A stretch of DNA of 64,000 nucleotides from SAR202 cluster bacterium (GTDB taxonomy: Bacteria; Chloroflexota; Dehalococcoidia; Lucifugimonadales; UBA1123): the NCBI GenBank assembly GCA_030752795.1, contig JASMDM010000013.1, forward strand, positions 21,647-85,646, given 5' to 3'. The position numbers and the translations under genes were made by a program. The notes beneath the pieces are model-generated. The model had not been told where the DNA came from. It saw only the letters and a program-made list of their open reading frames with translations, and searched no databases. This document shows, piece by piece, positions 9,065-20,146 of the stretch (position 1 is its first letter; every line of letters begins with the position of its first letter).

Positions 9065-12000
9065 CTACGTCCCGTCGCGGTAGGCGGGCAGCGGCTTCAC
9101 GTTGAACTCCGCGCCGGTGCCGGCCATGCTCTCGACGGCGGCTCGGGCGGTGTCCAACGACGTAAAGCAGGGCACGCGCATGTCGACGGCGGCTCGGCGG
9201 ATGCGGAATCCGTCTTGCTGCACTTCTCGGTCGCGGGTCACAGTGTTGACGACGGCGTCGATGGTACCGTCCATGATGACGTCGAGGACGTTCGGGTGGC
9301 CTTCGCTGAGCTTCTTGGGTACTTCGGTGACCTCGACTCCTAGTCCTCGAACCAGATCGGCGGTGCCTTCACTCGCGTAGAGCTTGCAACCAGCCTCGTC
9401 CAAGCCCTTGATCATCTCCACCGAATCGGCTTTGTCGCGGTCCGCGATGCTCAACAACACGGCTCCGCCCTTCGGGATGGTCAGGCCAGCGGCCATGAGC
9501 GCTTTGGCCACCGCCGGTCGGAACTCGGTGTCGATGCCCATGACCTCGCCGGTGGATTTCATCTCCGGTCCCAGGTACGTGTCGACTCCGGCTAGCTTAG
9601 ACATCGAGAACACGGGCGCCTTGACCCCGACGAGTTTTTGCCGCTTCCACAATCCGCCTTCGTATCCGAGGTCTTTAAGCTTCTTCCCGAGCATCGCTTT
9701 GATGGCGAGCTTGACCATCGGCACACCGGTGACCTTCGAGATAAACGGGATCGTACGGCTGGAACGGGGGTTGGCCTCGATGACGTAAACCTCGGTTTTT
9801 CCGTTGCTCGTTGCGTCGCCCGAGTCGGGGCTACGGTAGGCGTCGCCGCCCACGACTACGTACTGGATGTTCATCAGGCCTCGAACGTCGAGGGCCAGCC
9901 CGATCCGGGTCGTGTAGTCGACGATGGTGTTGACTTCGTCTTCGGTCAAAGTGAGGCTGGGGTAGATGGCCATCGAATCGCCGCTGTGCACCCCTGCCCT
10001 TTCGACGTGCTCCATGATGCCTGGTATGAGCACCGTCTCGCCGTCACAAACCGCGTCGACCTCGACCTCGCGGCCCTCGAAGTAGCGGTCGATCAGGACG
10101 CGCCGGCCAATCCCGGCTTCCAACGCGGTATTCATGTATCGGACGAGCTCGGTCGCGTTCTGGACGATCTCCATCGCTCGACCGCCGAGGACGTAACTCG
10201 GCCGGACCAGCACCGGGTAGCCGATCTCCTGGGCGACATTCAGCGCGTGTTCAAGTGAGGAGACGGCGGCGCCCGGTGGGTTGGGGATGTCCGCGCGGGC
10301 CAGGAATTCCTCGAACAGGTGACGGTCCGACGCGGTGTCGATCGATTGCGCAGTCGACCCGAGAATCGGGAGTCTCGCTTTATCCAACGATTGGGACAGG
10401 TTGATCGCCGTCTGGCCGCCGAATTGCACCATCGACGGCGGAACCTCGACGTCGTTGTTTTCGTTTACGATCGTTTCGTTTTCGATGATGTCGCGGATGC
10501 TCTCTTCGTCCAGCGGCTCGAAGTACAGCCTGTTGGACGTGTCAAAGTCGGTGGATACGGTCTCCGGGTTCGAGTTGGCCATCACGCTCTGGATGCCCTC
10601 TTCTTGCAGCGCCCACGCGGCGTGGACGGAGCAATAGTCGAACTCGATCCCCTGCCCGATTCTGATCGGTCCGCTGCCGAGCACGATGGCTTTGGACGCT
10701 TCGATGGGCGTGGCTTCGTTCTCTTGTTCATAGGTGCTGTAGAAGTACGGCGTCTGAGCCTCGAATTCCGCGGCGCACGTGTCGACCATCTTGTACACGG
10801 GACGGATATCCCAGTCGTTGCGCAGTTTGCGAACCTGATTCGGCGTCCGGTCGGTTAGCACGGCGATTTTCTCGTCGCCGAAGCCCAGTCGCTTCGCGAG
10901 CCACATCAACCGGGGCGTCAGGTTCTCGGACAGCAGGCGATTCTCCATCGCACATAGTCGTTCGAACGCGCGCGTGAACCACGGGTCGATGCCAGTGATG
11001 CGGGACAGCTCGTCCGGGCTCGTTCCTCTGCGAAGAGCGGCCATCAGCGCCCACAGCCGATCGTCGTTGGGATGCAACGGCAGGCTGTTGATGACGTCGT
11101 CGGGTTCGGCGCCCCAGCTCGGGTCTTCCCAGAGCAGGTTGCGGCTCGTGATCTCCAGCGAGCGCACCGCCTTCTGGAACGCGGCTTCGAACGAGCGGTC
11201 GATTGCCATCACCTCGCCGGTCGCCTTCATTTGGGTGCCGATGGTGTGGTCCCCGTGCGGGAACTTGTCGAACGGCCAGCGAGGAATCTTGACCACGCAG
11301 TAGTCGAGCGCGGGCTCGAATGCGGCGAGGGTTTGCTCGGTCACGGCGTTCGGTATCTCGTCGAGCCGCTTGCCGACGGCGATTTTCGCGGCGACCCTGG
11401 CGATCGGGTACCCGGTCGCTTTGGATGCGAGCGCCGAGCTCCGGCTCACGCGCGGGTTGACCTCGATGATGTAGTAGCGACTGTCGGCTCGTCCGACGTC
11501 CGGCAGCGTCTCGGCCACATTTGTGCCCGGTTCGAGCGCCATCTGGATGTTGCAGCCTCCCTCGATCCCGAGCGCTCGGATAATCTTGAGGCTTGCGGAG
11601 CGAAGCAGTTGGTAGTCGTTGTCAGACAGCGTCTGGCTGGGCGCGACGACGATGCTGTCGCCGGTGTGCACGCCCATCGGGTCGATGTTCTCCATGTTGC
11701 AGATCGTGACGCAATTGTCGGCGCCGTCGCGCATGACTTCGTACTCGATCTCTTTCCATCCGACGAGCGATTTCTCGACTAGCACCTGAGTAATCGGACT
11801 TGCAGCCAAGCCGCCGTTGACGATGCGGTCGAACTCTTCGATCGTCGAGGCGATCCCGCCGCCGGTGCCGCCGAGCGTGTACGCGGGCCGCACCACGAGC
11901 GGCAGTCCGATGTCGGACACCGCCTTGTGCGCTTCGTCGATCGTCTCGACGATGGCGCTCGGGGGCACCGGCTCGCCGATGTCGGTCAGAAGCGTCCGGA

Positions 12001-12391
12001 ACAACTCTCGGTCTTCGGCGTTCCGGATCGTCTGAAGCGACGTTCCGAGCAGCCGTACGTTGTAGCGGTCCAAGATGCCGGCGTCGGCCAGTTCAACGGC
12101 CAGGTTGAGGCCGGTCTGGCCGCCGAGGGTCGGCAACACGCCGTCCGGCCGCTCAGCCGAAATGATGCGTTCGAGGACGTCCACCGTCAGCGGCTCGATG
12201 TAGACGACGTCGGCGATGCCTTCGTCGGTCATAATCGTGGCCGGGTTAGAGTTGACGAGCACGGTCGTCACGCCCTCTTCGCGAAGCGCCTTGCAGGCTT
12301 GAGTCCCGGCGTAGTCGAACTCCGCGGCTTGTCCGATGATGATGGGCCCGGAGCCGATGACGAGAACTTTTTGGGGTCGATTGTTCGACAT
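9065..12391 (-). CDS. carB: Carbamoyl-phosphate synthase large subunit
   Basis: The 1108-residue protein spans the whole CarB architecture. It has two tandem ATP-grasp synthetase halves, each opening with a GSGPIxIGQxxEFDY motif (near residues 12 and 575). The oligomerisation domain lies between them, and a C-terminal MGS-like regulatory domain follows (from about 960). It makes carbamoyl phosphate from glutamine-derived ammonia, bicarbonate and two ATP, for pyrimidines and arginine. It is the last gene of the pyr run and lies nine bases after the glycerophosphodiesterase gene. No disruption is seen over 3.3 kb. Confidence 0.97.
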   Translation of the reverse strand: MSNNRPQKVLVIGSGPIIIGQAAEFDYAGTQACKALREEGVTTVLVNSNPATIMTDEGIADVVYIEPLTVDVLERIISAERPDGVLPTLGGQTGLNLAVELADAGILDRYNVRLLGTSLQTIRNAEDRELFRTLLTDIGEPVPPSAIVETIDEAHKAVSDIGLPLVVRPAYTLGGTGGGIASTIEEFDRIVNGGLAASPITQVLVEKSLVGWKEIEYEVMRDGADNCVTICNMENIDPMGVHTGDSIVVAPSQTLSDNDYQLLRSASLKIIRALGIEGGCNIQMALEPGTNVAETLPDVGRADSRYYIIEVNPRVSRSSALASKATGYPIARVAAKIAVGKRLDEIPNAVTEQTLAAFEPALDYCVVKIPRWPFDKFPHGDHTIGTQMKATGEVMAIDRSFEAAFQKAVRSLEITSRNLLWEDPSWGAEPDDVINSLPLHPNDDRLWALMAALRRGTSPDELSRITGIDPWFTRAFERLCAMENRLLSENLTPRLMWLAKRLGFGDEKIAVLTDRTPNQVRKLRNDWDIRPVYKMVDTCAAEFEAQTPYFYSTYEQENEATPIEASKAIVLGSGPIRIGQGIEFDYCSVHAAWALQEEGIQSVMANSNPETVSTDFDTSNRLYFEPLDEESIRDIIENETIVNENNDVEVPPSMVQFGGQTAINLSQSLDKARLPILGSTAQSIDTASDRHLFEEFLARADIPNPPGAAVSSLEHALNVAQEIGYPVLVRPSYVLGGRAMEIVQNATELVRYMNTALEAGIGRRVLIDRYFEGREVEVDAVCDGETVLIPGIMEHVERAGVHSGDSMAIYPSLTLTEDEVNTIVDYTTRIGLALDVRGLMNIQYVVVGGDAYRSPDSGDATSNGKTEVYVIEANPRSSRTIPFISKVTGVPMVKLAIKAMLGKKLKDLGYEGGLWKRQKLVGVKAPVFSMSKLAGVDTYLGPEMKSTGEVMGIDTEFRPAVAKALMAAGLTIPKGGAVLLSIADRDKADSVEMIKGLDEAGCKLYASEGTADLVRGLGVEVTEVPKKLSEGHPNVLDVIMDGTIDAVVNTVTRDREVQQDGFRIRRAAVDMRVPCFTSLDTARAAVESMAGTGAEFNVKPLPAYRDGT

Positions 12392-12399
12392 ATGTTGGG

Positions 12400-13155
12400 T
12401 CAGCGTCCTATTTCTTTCAGATATTCGACGAGCTTATCCGGGAAGTTGATTGTCATCCCGTCCGCGCCGCAGTCAACGGCGTGGCGCATCAGCGCCTCGT
12501 CGAAGATGCCGTGGCATCGGACCTCAAAGCCTGTCGAGTGCAGCATCTCAACCAATTCGGGCGTCGTGATGTCGGCTCTGGGGCACACCTGAGTCAGGCC
12601 CATTTCCAGCGACTGCTCAACTATCGAGTCGTCCCACTTGCTGCCGGGTCCCATCGGAACCAGCCAACCGGTGAGAAGTTCCGGCGCGTACGCCCGCGTC
12701 TCTTCGAGCCACGGCTTCCAGAACGACGTGATCGTGACCTGGTCGGTCATCGCGAACGCACGGATCATATCGGCCGTGCGGGTTGCGAGACCTTCCGCGC
12801 CGGGCCGTGCTTTGACCTCGACGTGGAAATAGATGCGACCTTTATAGTGCTCGAGAATCTCGCTGAAGGACCGGATTCGCTCTCCGGCGTACTGAAGCGA
12901 GAACCAGGTGCCCGCGTCGAGCACCTTGAGCTCGGCCAGCGTGAAATCGGCGACCGGCCCCGAGCCGTTGGTCGTCCGATCGATGCGATCGTCGTGGATG
13001 ACCACGATCTGGTCGTCGCTGGTCAAGTGGACGTCGAGTTCGGCGTGGTCGACGCCCATGGCGAGCGCCCGATCGAACGCGGCGAAGGTGTTTTCTGGCG
13101 CGTACGAAGACGCGCCTCGGTGCGCAATGTTCAAAAATCCCGTGTTGGATGGCAT
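12400..13155 (-). CDS. Glycerophosphodiester phosphodiesterase
   Basis: A 251-residue GDPD-family TIM barrel. The signature HRGASSYAPENT near residue 12-23 holds the catalytic His and metal ligands. ELDVHLTSDDQIVVIHD near 39-56 gives the Glu, Asp and second catalytic His. The family hydrolyses glycerophosphodiesters to glycerol-3-phosphate and an alcohol. It has no signal peptide, so it is probably cytoplasmic (UgpQ-like). Its place between carA and carB looks incidental, but it is co-oriented and closely spaced with carB. Confidence 0.88.
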   Translation of the reverse strand: MPSNTGFLNIAHRGASSYAPENTFAAFDRALAMGVDHAELDVHLTSDDQIVVIHDDRIDRTTNGSGPVADFTLAELKVLDAGTWFSLQYAGERIRSFSEILEHYKGRIYFHVEVKARPGAEGLATRTADMIRAFAMTDQVTITSFWKPWLEETRAYAPELLTGWLVPMGPGSKWDDSIVEQSLEMGLTQVCPRADITTPELVEMLHSTGFEVRCHGIFDEALMRHAVDCGADGMTINFPDKLVEYLKEIGR

Positions 13156-13224
13156 GGCCTGTCCGTCTCGTTTCTTGGATCAGTTTCGATTATTTCGTGC
13201 GTTGAGAGGCACCGTCATGCGAAG

Positions 13225-13305
13225 CTATTGCTTTGCGTCTTCGACTCGAAGTTCCCCGTCGGCCATCAGCTTGTCGACAATCCGGAGTTTCTGGGCGTAA
13301 GGCAT
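13225..13305 (-). CDS. Possible 26-residue small protein next to the nucleotidyltransferase relic
   Basis: From ATG 13303-13305, preceded by AGGGAG at six bases, reads MPYAQKLRIVDKLMADGELR plus six residues. The same frame extends upstream without another good start and overlaps the end of the nucleotidyltransferase gene. It may be a partner protein or a remnant of one. The function is not recognised. Confidence 0.3.
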   Translation of the reverse strand: MPYAQKLRIVDKLMADGELRVEDAKQ

Positions 13306-13339
13306 GTTCCGCTCCCTGTCGGCTCTGCGCTGCTGATCT

Positions 13340-13845
13340 TTAAGAAGATTTTCCAGTAAGCGTTTGGTAACGCCGCTTGAGTTCGCCGTCATCGTCCAAT
13401 CTCTCCAGCAGCGCTCGTAGCGACTGCTTGTCAATCACGTCATCGAGCAAGAATACGCGTCCCTTGTCCTGGTTTCGATTGACCCGTAACGCTTCCAACA
13501 ACAAATGCTCCGGAGGCGCCACCTTGACCACGATCCCTTCGACTCTTTTTCGGTCCGCATGATCCAGAGCGTCCTGGATGATCGGGCTGATGTCGACAGG
13601 GAACACCTCCACGGGCGTATCGTGTATTACCACCGAATGCCCGTCAACCGTCCCAAACTCTGTCAACCGCTGGAACAGCGCCCAATATTCTTGGTCCGAA
13701 TCGACCGCCACCCCGATATCGATGTCCTTCGTGTAGAACGGGCGGGTGTGCGCCATTGCGGCAACGGAGCCAAACACGAGATAGCCTTGTACTGCCCTTC
13801 TTTCTAGAGGTCCCGGAATATCTTGAGCACGTCAGCGATCGCCAT
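13340..13845 (-). pseudogene. Nucleotidyltransferase-like gene (MNT/AbiEii type), broken near the N-terminus
   Basis: The polymerase-beta fold signature is intact: GSVAAMAHTRPFYTKDIDIG, i.e. GS followed by DxD. It is followed by a helical C-terminus typical of stand-alone nucleotidyltransferases found with toxin-antitoxin or defence loci. The expected N-terminus MAIADVLKIFRDL is present from ATG 13845. It is cut by TAG at 13804-13806 (probably from GAG) and then by a one-base shift before AVQGYLVFGS. A GTG at 13775-13777 could still start a protein from VFGS, so residual expression is possible. It lies within the pyr operon. Confidence 0.6.
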
Positions 13846-13871
13846 GGGTATTCGCTATTCTGCCGCCGCCA

Positions 13872-14624
13872 TCAGTTGGTCAGCATTTCAAGCAACTCGA
13901 TCAAGTCGGCGACCTCGGCCACTCCGTCGATTTCATCAGGTCGAGCCGCCCGGTGTCGGTTGACCCAGACTGCTCGGACTCCGGCATTCATCGCGCCCAG
14001 AACGTCGTGATCGACGTCGTCGCCCACGTGGAGCACCTGGTCGGCCGAACAGCCCGCCTCACGAACTGCGATCTCGAATAACCGTCGGTCCGGTTTCGCG
14101 ACGCCGTGGTCTTGTGACATCACGACGAAGCGGAACATGTCCCCGATGCCAATCAGGCTCGGACGACTGTTGCCGTTTGACAACGCTCCAAGGTCGTACC
14201 GACGACCCAACGCCTCGAGCGCCGGCAGGGCATCGTCGTAGAAGGCGACGTTGGTGAAGCGGTGTCTGAGGTACAAAGCGTTGATGCGCTCTGCCAACTC
14301 GTCGTCTCCCCTGTCCACTTCGACTAACGTCCTTTTGAACGCCTCCAATCGGACAAGACCCAGGTCCACCACTGGCGGAACCAACTCTCGGGACACCATT
14401 TCGCCGATGTCGACCATTCTGTCCACGTCCAGCATCGAGGCCGCGACCGCATCGTGTTTGCCGAGTTCGGCGAGCGCGTACGCCATGGACCTACGCATCA
14501 CCGTGTCGTAGTCCCACAGGGTGCCGTCAAGATCGAACGTTATGGCCTTGATCCCGTTTAAATGATGAATCGCTCGATTCATTGACGTTGACGCCATTCG
14601 TGTGTTCGATTCTGTCAAGCTCAT
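13872..14624 (-). CDS. HAD-superfamily hydrolase
   Basis: A 250-residue protein with HAD motif I FDLDGTLWDYD near residue 30-40 (nucleophile and acid Asp). Motif II is LSNGN, and the C-terminal motif IV is GDDVDHDVLGAMNAG with the paired Asp. The alpha-helical C1 cap between motifs I and II suggests a small phosphometabolite phosphatase or haloacid-dehalogenase-like enzyme. The substrate is unknown. The start shown overlaps the vapC stop (TAATG). Internal Met residues at 10 and 15 are alternatives, since about 25 residues precede the conserved fold. Confidence 0.82.
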   Translation of the reverse strand: MSLTESNTRMASTSMNRAIHHLNGIKAITFDLDGTLWDYDTVMRRSMAYALAELGKHDAVAASMLDVDRMVDIGEMVSRELVPPVVDLGLVRLEAFKRTLVEVDRGDDELAERINALYLRHRFTNVAFYDDALPALEALGRRYDLGALSNGNSRPSLIGIGDMFRFVVMSQDHGVAKPDRRLFEIAVREAGCSADQVLHVGDDVDHDVLGAMNAGVRAVWVNRHRAARPDEIDGVAEVADLIELLEMLTN

Positions 14625-15016
14625 TAATCCGTTGGCGATGGCGAGTAAAGCTCCAAACCCGGTATCCGCCCGAAATGTTCGTCTAGCGTGTACAACGGCT
14701 GATTGTATTCTAGAGCCAACGCCGCAATAACAATATCAAGCAGTGCGACGGGAGTGCCGATCCTGTACAGCTGGTACGAAATTTCACCGCTCCTGCTCCA
14801 GATATTCCTTGTAGTTTCTATGAATGGGAGCGCTGACAATCGTGATCGCAGCCGATCGTATTCGCCCGCATTTCGGGAACCCTGGAGGATTTCGCCCATC
14901 ACGGGTCCGATCATCACAACGTCATTCGATTGCAATAGCGAATCCAGAACCTTTCGCTCGTTTGACGTCTCAATTTTCATCGCCCGGATCCAGACTGACG
15001 TATCTGCGATAACCAC
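14624..15016 (-). CDS. vapC: VapC-family PIN-domain ribonuclease toxin
   Basis: The PIN domain has its acidic residues visible: VIADTSVWIR (Asp1), GEILQG (Glu), LLDIVIAALA (Asp) and a C-terminal TLDEHFGRI. The start is placed at GTG 15014-15016, five bases after the vapB stop, giving 130 residues. The open frame extends to a TTG inside vapB. PIN toxins cleave tRNA or rRNA when released from VapB. The pair sits inside the pyr operon between carA and the HAD gene. Confidence 0.82.
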   Translation of the reverse strand: MVIADTSVWIRAMKIETSNERKVLDSLLQSNDVVMIGPVMGEILQGSRNAGEYDRLRSRLSALPFIETTRNIWSRSGEISYQLYRIGTPVALLDIVIAALALEYNQPLYTLDEHFGRIPGLELYSPSPTD

Positions 15017-15021
15017 GCCTG

Positions 15022-15222
15022 CTATCTCGGATCCATGTGACGAAGTTCGTACCAATTATCGACTAGGTCCGTCTTACCCAACATGTCGCGCAGCTCTTGG
15101 ATTCGCTGGTGTCGTACAAAAGCGGCCAGGGCTGTGCTCACGGCCTTACCTTTGGTCCTCTCGCCGGTCAATTTGACAACATCGTTCAACAAGTTTTCTT
15201 CGATATCCAAAGTGGTGCGCAT
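15022..15222 (-). CDS. vapB: VapB-family ribbon-helix-helix antitoxin
   Basis: A 66-residue protein beginning MRTTLDIEENLLNDVVKLTG, a ribbon-helix-helix N-terminus. A C-terminal tail (NWYELRHMDPR) would wrap the PIN toxin. The ATG at 15220-15222 has GAGG seven bases upstream. It lies directly before vapC in the usual antitoxin-toxin order. It is expected to bind its own promoter and neutralise VapC. Confidence 0.82.
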   Translation of the reverse strand: MRTTLDIEENLLNDVVKLTGERTKGKAVSTALAAFVRHQRIQELRDMLGKTDLVDNWYELRHMDPR

Positions 15223-15260
15223 CAATCTGCCTCATCAAAATAGTGCATCACAATTGTACA

Positions 15261-16379
15261 TCAACATTTGCGATCTTGGACGAGCCTCAAGAAACGGTCG
15301 AACAGGTACTCGTTGTCACGGGGGCCGGGCGACGCCTCCGAGTGGTATTGGATGCTCATGATCGGCAACGACTTGTGACGTAGGCCCTCGACGGTGCCGT
15401 CGTTCAAGTTGACGTGGCTGACTTCGAGCTCGGCCGGAAGGCTATCGCCGTCGATCGCGTACCCGTGGTTCTGGGCGGTGATGTGAACGAGGCCGGTCTC
15501 GATATCGCGAACCGGATGGTTGCCGCCGCGATGACCGAACTTGAGTTTGTACGTGTCGCCGCCGAACGCGCGGGCGAGGATCTGGTTGCCGAGGCAGATG
15601 CCCATAATCGGCACGTTGCCGATGAGACCTTTGGCTGTTTCGACGAGGTAGTCGAGCAACTTGGGGTCGCCAGGGCCCGGCGACATCAGGATGCCATCGG
15701 GCTTCCAGTCGAGCAGCTCTCGAGCGGACACTCTGGCCGGGTAGGCCACGACGTCGCAACCGCGAGTTTTGAGCAGCCGCAGGATGTTGTACTTGAGCCC
15801 GAAGTCGCTGACCAAGATGCGGTACCGTTTACCGCCGACTCCGGTGCCTGGGACGGGTTGGTCCCAGGAGTACGGCGTCGCGGTCGTCACACGGCTTACG
15901 AAGTCGGTGGCTGCATACGGCGGCAGTTCTTGCAACCTCGCGAGCGCTTGCTCGGGGCTCTGCTCGACGGCGATGATCCCCATCATGACGCCCCGCGTCC
16001 TGATGCGCCGCGTTATCGCCCGCGTGTCGACGCCGCTGATACCGATGACGCCCTGGGACGCCAGGAACTCGTCCAACGTCATGTCGCTGTCCGGGTGGCT
16101 GGGCGCGTCGCAATGATCGCGGACCACGAATCCCGCAACCCGAATGCGCCGCGATTCGAAGTCATGCCTGTTGATCCCATAGTTGCCGATGAGCGGGTAC
16201 GTCGGGACGACGATCTGTCCCGCGTACGACGGGTCCGTCAAGATCTCCTGGTATCCGGTCATGGACGTGTTGAACACGACCTCGCCATAGGTCGAGGTCT
16301 CTGTGTCGCCGAAGGCATCTCCGGGGTATACGGAGCCGTCTTCTAGGACGAGTATTGCGTTGTGGAAGGATGATGTCAT
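15261..16379 (-). CDS. carA: Carbamoyl-phosphate synthase small subunit
   Basis: The 372-residue glutaminase subunit has an N-terminal CPSase domain (GEVVFNTSMTGYQEILTDPS) and a class I amidotransferase domain with nucleophile Cys in MGICLGNQIL and catalytic His-Glu in QYHSEASPGP. Most CarA proteins read GICLGHQ and HPEASPGP, so Asn and Ser here are minor deviations that leave the triad intact. It supplies ammonia to CarB, from which it is separated by seven guest reading frames. Confidence 0.95.
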   Translation of the reverse strand: MTSSFHNAILVLEDGSVYPGDAFGDTETSTYGEVVFNTSMTGYQEILTDPSYAGQIVVPTYPLIGNYGINRHDFESRRIRVAGFVVRDHCDAPSHPDSDMTLDEFLASQGVIGISGVDTRAITRRIRTRGVMMGIIAVEQSPEQALARLQELPPYAATDFVSRVTTATPYSWDQPVPGTGVGGKRYRILVSDFGLKYNILRLLKTRGCDVVAYPARVSARELLDWKPDGILMSPGPGDPKLLDYLVETAKGLIGNVPIMGICLGNQILARAFGGDTYKLKFGHRGGNHPVRDIETGLVHITAQNHGYAIDGDSLPAELEVSHVNLNDGTVEGLRHKSLPIMSIQYHSEASPGPRDNEYLFDRFLRLVQDRKC

Positions 16380-16397
16380 TGCTTTTTGATTTTCCGG

Positions 16398-16595
16398 TTA
16401 GCCAGTGACGGCATAGTCGAGAGCTCTCGGATCCTCAATGCGTTTCGAAGCCTCCAACACCTCAAGCCCGACCATGTTGCCGTTGGTGTCGTAGTCAAGG
16501 ATAACTCCGGGTTTGTCTTCGTCACTCTCTTCGATTTCAGCATTGCTGAACACGATGCGGAGCACATCGACCTCTTGGTCATATACGACTTTCAT
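16398..16595 (-). CDS. DUF2283-family small protein
   Basis: The 65-residue frame starts at ATG 16593-16595 inside the stop of the DUF4258 gene (ATGA overlap). The sequence MKVVYDQEVDVLRIVF with a later GVILDYDTNGNMVGLEVL matches DUF2283, an all-beta family common beside DUF4258. It is probably the antitoxin-like partner. The pairing is known; the role is unproven. Confidence 0.75.
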   Translation of the reverse strand: MKVVYDQEVDVLRIVFSNAEIEESDEDKPGVILDYDTNGNMVGLEVLEASKRIEDPRALDYAVTG

Positions 16596-16849
16596 GTCAC
16601 CTTCCAGTATTTGTTGATCTTGCTGATACGGTAGACGGTTACAACGGTCCCAGATTCGCCGCTGAATGCAACGATGACTCGTAAGAGAAACAACTTGCCG
16701 TTGATCTCGACTTGCGACTGTAAAGCGACCGTACCTCCGAATTCGGGCACGACTTGCCCAGGCGCGCCAATTGTACGCTCCACCATTTCGCGGGGAATGC
16801 CGCGCCGCCCCAACTGCTCCAATGCATGACGCGAAAACGTGTACTTCAT
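16592..16849 (-). CDS. DUF4258-family toxin-like protein
   Basis: This 85-residue protein has the DUF4258 pattern SRHALEQLGRRGIPREMVERTI at the N-terminus and an Arg-rich beta region ending VVTVYRISKINKYWKV. The family resembles RelE-like small toxins and is usually followed by DUF2283, as here by a four-base overlap. It starts three bases before the pyrC stop on the same strand, so it is inserted between pyrC and carA without breaking either. Confidence 0.75.
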   Translation of the reverse strand: MKYTFSRHALEQLGRRGIPREMVERTIGAPGQVVPEFGGTVALQSQVEINGKLFLLRVIVAFSGESGTVVTVYRISKINKYWKVT

Positions 16850-16851
16850 CT

Positions 16852-18177
16852 TTAAACGGTGTACGCCGTCTCACCTCCTACAAGCGTCGTCACCACCGCA
16901 CCCTTGAGCGTCGCGCCGTGGAGTGGTGAGTTCTTGCCTCGGGAGAGGAACGCGTCAGCGTCGACAGTCCATTCTGCGTCTGGGTCGATTATCGTCACGT
17001 CCGCGTTTGCGCCTGGTTTGAGTGTTCCGATATCGGTCCTGCCCAGAAATGAAGCTGGGGCCGATGTCAGTTTCTCGATCATTGTCGTCAACGGCAGTTG
17101 GCCTGCGTGCACTAGCGACATCATCGAACCGAGCGCGGTTTCGAGCACGCTGATCCCGAAGGCTGCTTCCTCGAAGGTGGTGAGTTTCTCGACGCTGCTG
17201 TGTGGCGCGTGATCTGTCGCGACGAAGTCGATGACACCGTCAGCGAGCGCGGATATCATCGCCTGCCTGTCCGCCGTCGCCCTCAGCGGCGGGTTGACCT
17301 TGGCCGTGGTGTCGTAAGCTGCCGACGTCAGGGCGCCGTACACCGAGCCATCGCCAGCGTTTCCCATCACTGCTTCGTCGGTGAGCGTGAGGTGGTGCGG
17401 GGTGACCTCGCACGTCACCAAGACGTCTCGCTCTTTCGCCAGTCTGACAGCCTCGACCGCACCGGCGGCGCTAATGTGGGCGATGTGGATCCGCCCGCCT
17501 ACCATTTCGGCCAGCGAGATGTCTCGCGAGACCATCGTCTCTTCGGCGGAATTCGGGACGCCTTTGATGCCCAGTCGGTTTGAGACCCAGCCCTCGTTCA
17601 TCGCGCCGCCACGGAAGAGTTCCGGCGTCTCGCAGTGATTGATGATCGGCAGGCCAAGCGCGGAGCCGTAGCTGAGCGCCTGCCTCATGATGTTGGGGTC
17701 GGCGACCGGATTGCCGTCGTCGCTGAACCCGATGCATCCGGCTTCGGCCAATTCGCCCATCTCGGCGAGCTCCTTGCCGAGGCTTCCCTTCGTCACGCAC
17801 CCGATCGGGAGCACGCGGACTGCGCCTTCGGTGCGTGCCTTCTGCAGAACGTAGTCGACCGTCGCTCTGGAGTCCATCGTCGGGATGGTGTTGGGCATGG
17901 CGCACACGGTTGTGAACCCGCCCTTCGCCGCCGCTTTCGTGCCGGTTGCGACGGTCTCTTTGTATTCGAGTCCCGGCTCGCGCAGGTGGCAATGCAAATC
18001 GACGAAGCCGGGACTGACGATCAACCCGATCGCGTCGATGACGTCGACACCGTCCGGGCCCGATATCCGGTCGTCGATGCCGGAGACCCGCCCGTCTTCA
18101 ATGAGAAGGTCGGCGACTCGGTCGATCCCTTGCGACGGATCTACGATGCGTCCGCCTTTGATTAGTGTCGGTTTCAT
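16852..18177 (-). CDS. pyrC: Dihydroorotase
   Basis: A 441-residue class I dihydroorotase. It has the metal site DLHCHLREPG near residue 59-68, a presumed carbamylated Lys region near GTKAAAKGGFTT, metal His residues in NHCETPE and HISAAG, and the catalytic Asp in ATDHAPHS near 305-312. It cyclises N-carbamoyl-aspartate to dihydroorotate, the third step of pyrimidine synthesis. It lies about 60 bases after pyrB. Confidence 0.95.
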   Translation of the reverse strand: MKPTLIKGGRIVDPSQGIDRVADLLIEDGRVSGIDDRISGPDGVDVIDAIGLIVSPGFVDLHCHLREPGLEYKETVATGTKAAAKGGFTTVCAMPNTIPTMDSRATVDYVLQKARTEGAVRVLPIGCVTKGSLGKELAEMGELAEAGCIGFSDDGNPVADPNIMRQALSYGSALGLPIINHCETPELFRGGAMNEGWVSNRLGIKGVPNSAEETMVSRDISLAEMVGGRIHIAHISAAGAVEAVRLAKERDVLVTCEVTPHHLTLTDEAVMGNAGDGSVYGALTSAAYDTTAKVNPPLRATADRQAMISALADGVIDFVATDHAPHSSVEKLTTFEEAAFGISVLETALGSMMSLVHAGQLPLTTMIEKLTSAPASFLGRTDIGTLKPGANADVTIIDPDAEWTVDADAFLSRGKNSPLHGATLKGAVVTTLVGGETAYTV

Positions 18178-18238
18178 ACGTGTGGTTTCTCGGCGCCCAA
18201 CTTGATTGTCCCGTCGTGTCCCTGTTCGCGGCTCCTGA

Positions 18239-20058
<1,820 letters not shown>

Positions 20059-20116
20059 TTATATTCTGTTTTCCGGCAGTTCCGCCGACTTAGCTCAGAC
20101 CGCCGGTTCAACGTCT

Positions 20117-20146
20117 ATTCTATGTCAAATCGGGACGACGGCACAA
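20117..20146 (-). promoter_or_regulatory. Possible pyr operon promoter
   Basis: On the minus strand TTGTGC (20141-20146) and TAGAAT (20117-20122, five of six matches) are 18 bases apart. A start near 20110 would give a leader of about 178 nt, enough for the attenuator. A TTGACA at 20123-20128 has no good -10 partner. Confidence 0.4.
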
